Source: Canna indica
Lineage: Eukaryota > Streptophyta > Magnoliopsida > Zingiberales > Cannaceae
NCBI GenBank assembly: GCA_034359265.1
Contig: CP136897.1
Span: forward strand, 27,088,001 to 27,152,000
Length of the DNA stretch: 64,000 nt
Reading direction: 5' to 3'
This document shows, piece by piece, positions 63,338-64,000 of the stretch. The translations under genes and the position numbers were made by a program. Within the stretch, counting starts at the first letter, position 1. Every line of letters starts with the position of its first letter. The notes beneath the pieces are model-generated. The model searched no databases and was not told where the DNA came from. It worked only from the letters and a program-made list of their open reading frames with translations.

Positions 63338-63443
63338 ACCCGCTTTTTGCCACCCCTACTACCTAATTGAACGCACGACCAGATCAGTTTTTTTTTTTTC
63401 CACCAATCTTTCCAACTGCACCCAAAAATATTCAAGACGAACG
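63338..63443. repeat. 5S spacer repeat, copy 1
   Basis: Direct repeat of 63843-63948 at a distance of 505 bp. Begins like the tail of a 5S gene (CACCCGCTTTTTGCC), then CTACTACCTAATTGAACGCA, CGACCAGAT, a T tract and CCACCAATCTTTCCAAC. Confidence 0.75.
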
Positions 63444-63729
63444 ACGTCGCCCCCATGAAATTTGGCCATCGATCGCCCGCACGAGGCTTGCCACAACCTC
63501 AACGGGCCCCACAGCCCCTCGATCGACCAACTCAAAAAATTAAAATTTCTAAATAAATAAGAAAATAATATTTCAATTTTCTTCATTTAAAATAGGCGTA
63601 ACTCCGTGCACGGTTGTCAGTTTTCAGTGTTCACGTGGCGTTGAAAGGCTCGCGAAGAGACGAAGAAAATGCCCCTAAACTCTCCCTCGGACGCCCACCC
63701 TTATTGGCCAACCACCACAACTGCATGAC
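63444..63729. other. spacer between 5S-type repeats
   Basis: Upstream of the 5S-like gene. No TATATA box at the usual position about 28 bp before the gene; CTTATTGG is the nearest. No tRNA primer site, so a Cassandra internal domain is not supported. Otherwise unremarkable, GC-richer than its surroundings. Confidence 0.5.
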
Positions 63730-63847
63730 GAGTGCGACCATACCAGCACTAATGCACCAAATCCCATCAAAACTTCAAAGTTAAGTGTGCTTGGGCGATA
63801 GTAGTACTGGGATGGGTAACCCCCTAGAAAGTCCTCGTGTTACACCC
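63730..63847 (+). pseudogene. 5S rRNA gene copy, decayed
   Basis: 118 nt in 5S order: GAGTGCGACCATACCAGCAC, AATGCACC, CATCAAAACTTCAAAGTTAA, GTGTGCTTGGGCGATAG, TAGTACTGGGATGGGTAACC, AAGTCCTCGTGTTACACCC, then T6 as a pol III stop. Most departures from the plant consensus as I know it are C-to-T or G-to-A, as expected after cytosine methylation and deamination. Preceded and followed by the same spacer repeat, so it comes from a 5S tandem array or a 5S-bearing TRIM. Confidence 0.82.
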
Positions 63848-63948
63848 TTTTTTGCCATCCCTACTACCTAATTGAACGCACGACCAGATAGGTTGTTTTT
63901 TTCCTCCACCAATCTTTCCAACCGCACCAAAAAACGTTCAAGATGAAC
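63843..63948. repeat. 5S spacer repeat, copy 2
   Basis: Second copy of 63338-63443, directly after the 5S-like gene. Cut a few bases later by the CACTA terminus. Confidence 0.75.
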
Positions 63949-63951
63949 ACG

Positions 63952-64000
63952 CACTACTAGAAATGTGTTAATCAGCAACGGCTATCAACAACGATCACCC
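63952..64000 (+). mobile_element. CACTA (En/Spm) transposon terminus, continues beyond the window
   Basis: CACTACTAGAAATGTG is a typical plant CACTA terminal inverted repeat. It is followed by AGCAACGGC and CAACAACGATCA, which look like subterminal repeats. The 3-bp sequence before it (ACG) would be its target duplication. The rest lies outside. Confidence 0.8.

Noticed and set aside
63730..63847. Functional 5S rRNA gene
   Set aside because: Many changes within the internal promoter region and no upstream TATA-like box; only the T6 stop is good.
63338..63948. Cassandra TRIM with 5S in its LTRs
   Set aside because: The direct repeats lack TG...CA edges and no Met-tRNA primer site is seen between them. 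Not excluded, but a tandem 5S unit is simpler.

Overview
The window is plant nuclear DNA made almost entirely of nested transposable elements and integrated pararetrovirus sequence. LTR retrotransposons with an initiator-Met tRNA primer site, Tat and chromovirus gypsy elements, PIF/Harbinger and CACTA transposons, and a badnavirus-type endogenous virus all point to an angiosperm. A monocot is a guess from the badnavirus type only. The one piece of ordinary host gene recognised is the last exon of an aldo/keto reductase (about 6250-6489). Decayed 5S rRNA sequence lies at 17462 and 63730.

Layout. 1-9303: LINE remnant, reverse-strand Ty1/copia polyprotein remnant (hit by a TRIM at 1417-1739), a SIRE/Maximus-type solo LTR, the reductase exon, three head-to-tail MITEs, and a second LINE remnant. 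9304-16400: a reverse-strand copia element whose integrase, RT and RNase H have collapsed into one short fused frame. 16400-17670: sequence with an organellar look, then a 5S-like relic. 17671-39060: a reverse-strand gag-only SIRE-like element (copy 3), split by a viral cluster at 20890-37275. 39158-63330: a forward gag-only SIRE-like element (copy 2) holding a reverse Tat element (43335-61381). Inside the Tat element is a Tekay/Del-like LTR (50629-60723), inside that a third gag-only SIRE-like element (copy 1, 52078-59645), and inside that a Harbinger-like MITE. That is five layers. 62203-63310 is a foldback element. The window ends in a 5S spacer repeat entered by a CACTA terminus at 63952.

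The viral cluster is the most unusual part. On the reverse strand (23742 to 20890) there is about 1.6 copies of a 1.79-kb tandem unit. Each unit has a pararetroviral promoter. The complete unit also has a Met-tRNA primer site at the spacing seen in the neighbouring virus, and one long ORF related only to the acidic region between movement and coat domains of the viral polyprotein. No coat, protease or RT is present in the unit. It looks like a miniature, non-autonomous pararetroviral replicon. Head to head with it (23743-37275, forward) is one genome length of a badnavirus/tungrovirus-like virus, circularly permuted, broken by several stops, one frameshift and a complete 6.7-kb PIF/Harbinger transposon inside its RNase H.

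Other themes: the SIRE-like family carries gag plus about 2.4 kb of non-coding DNA and no pol in all three copies. Its LTRs hold arrays of alternating palindromes, a hairpin and a TATA box. The Tat element has gag-protease, hypervariable tandem repeats and an antisense ORF but no RT or integrase. Nearly all coding regions here are broken. All family assignments come from reading motifs by eye, without database searches.
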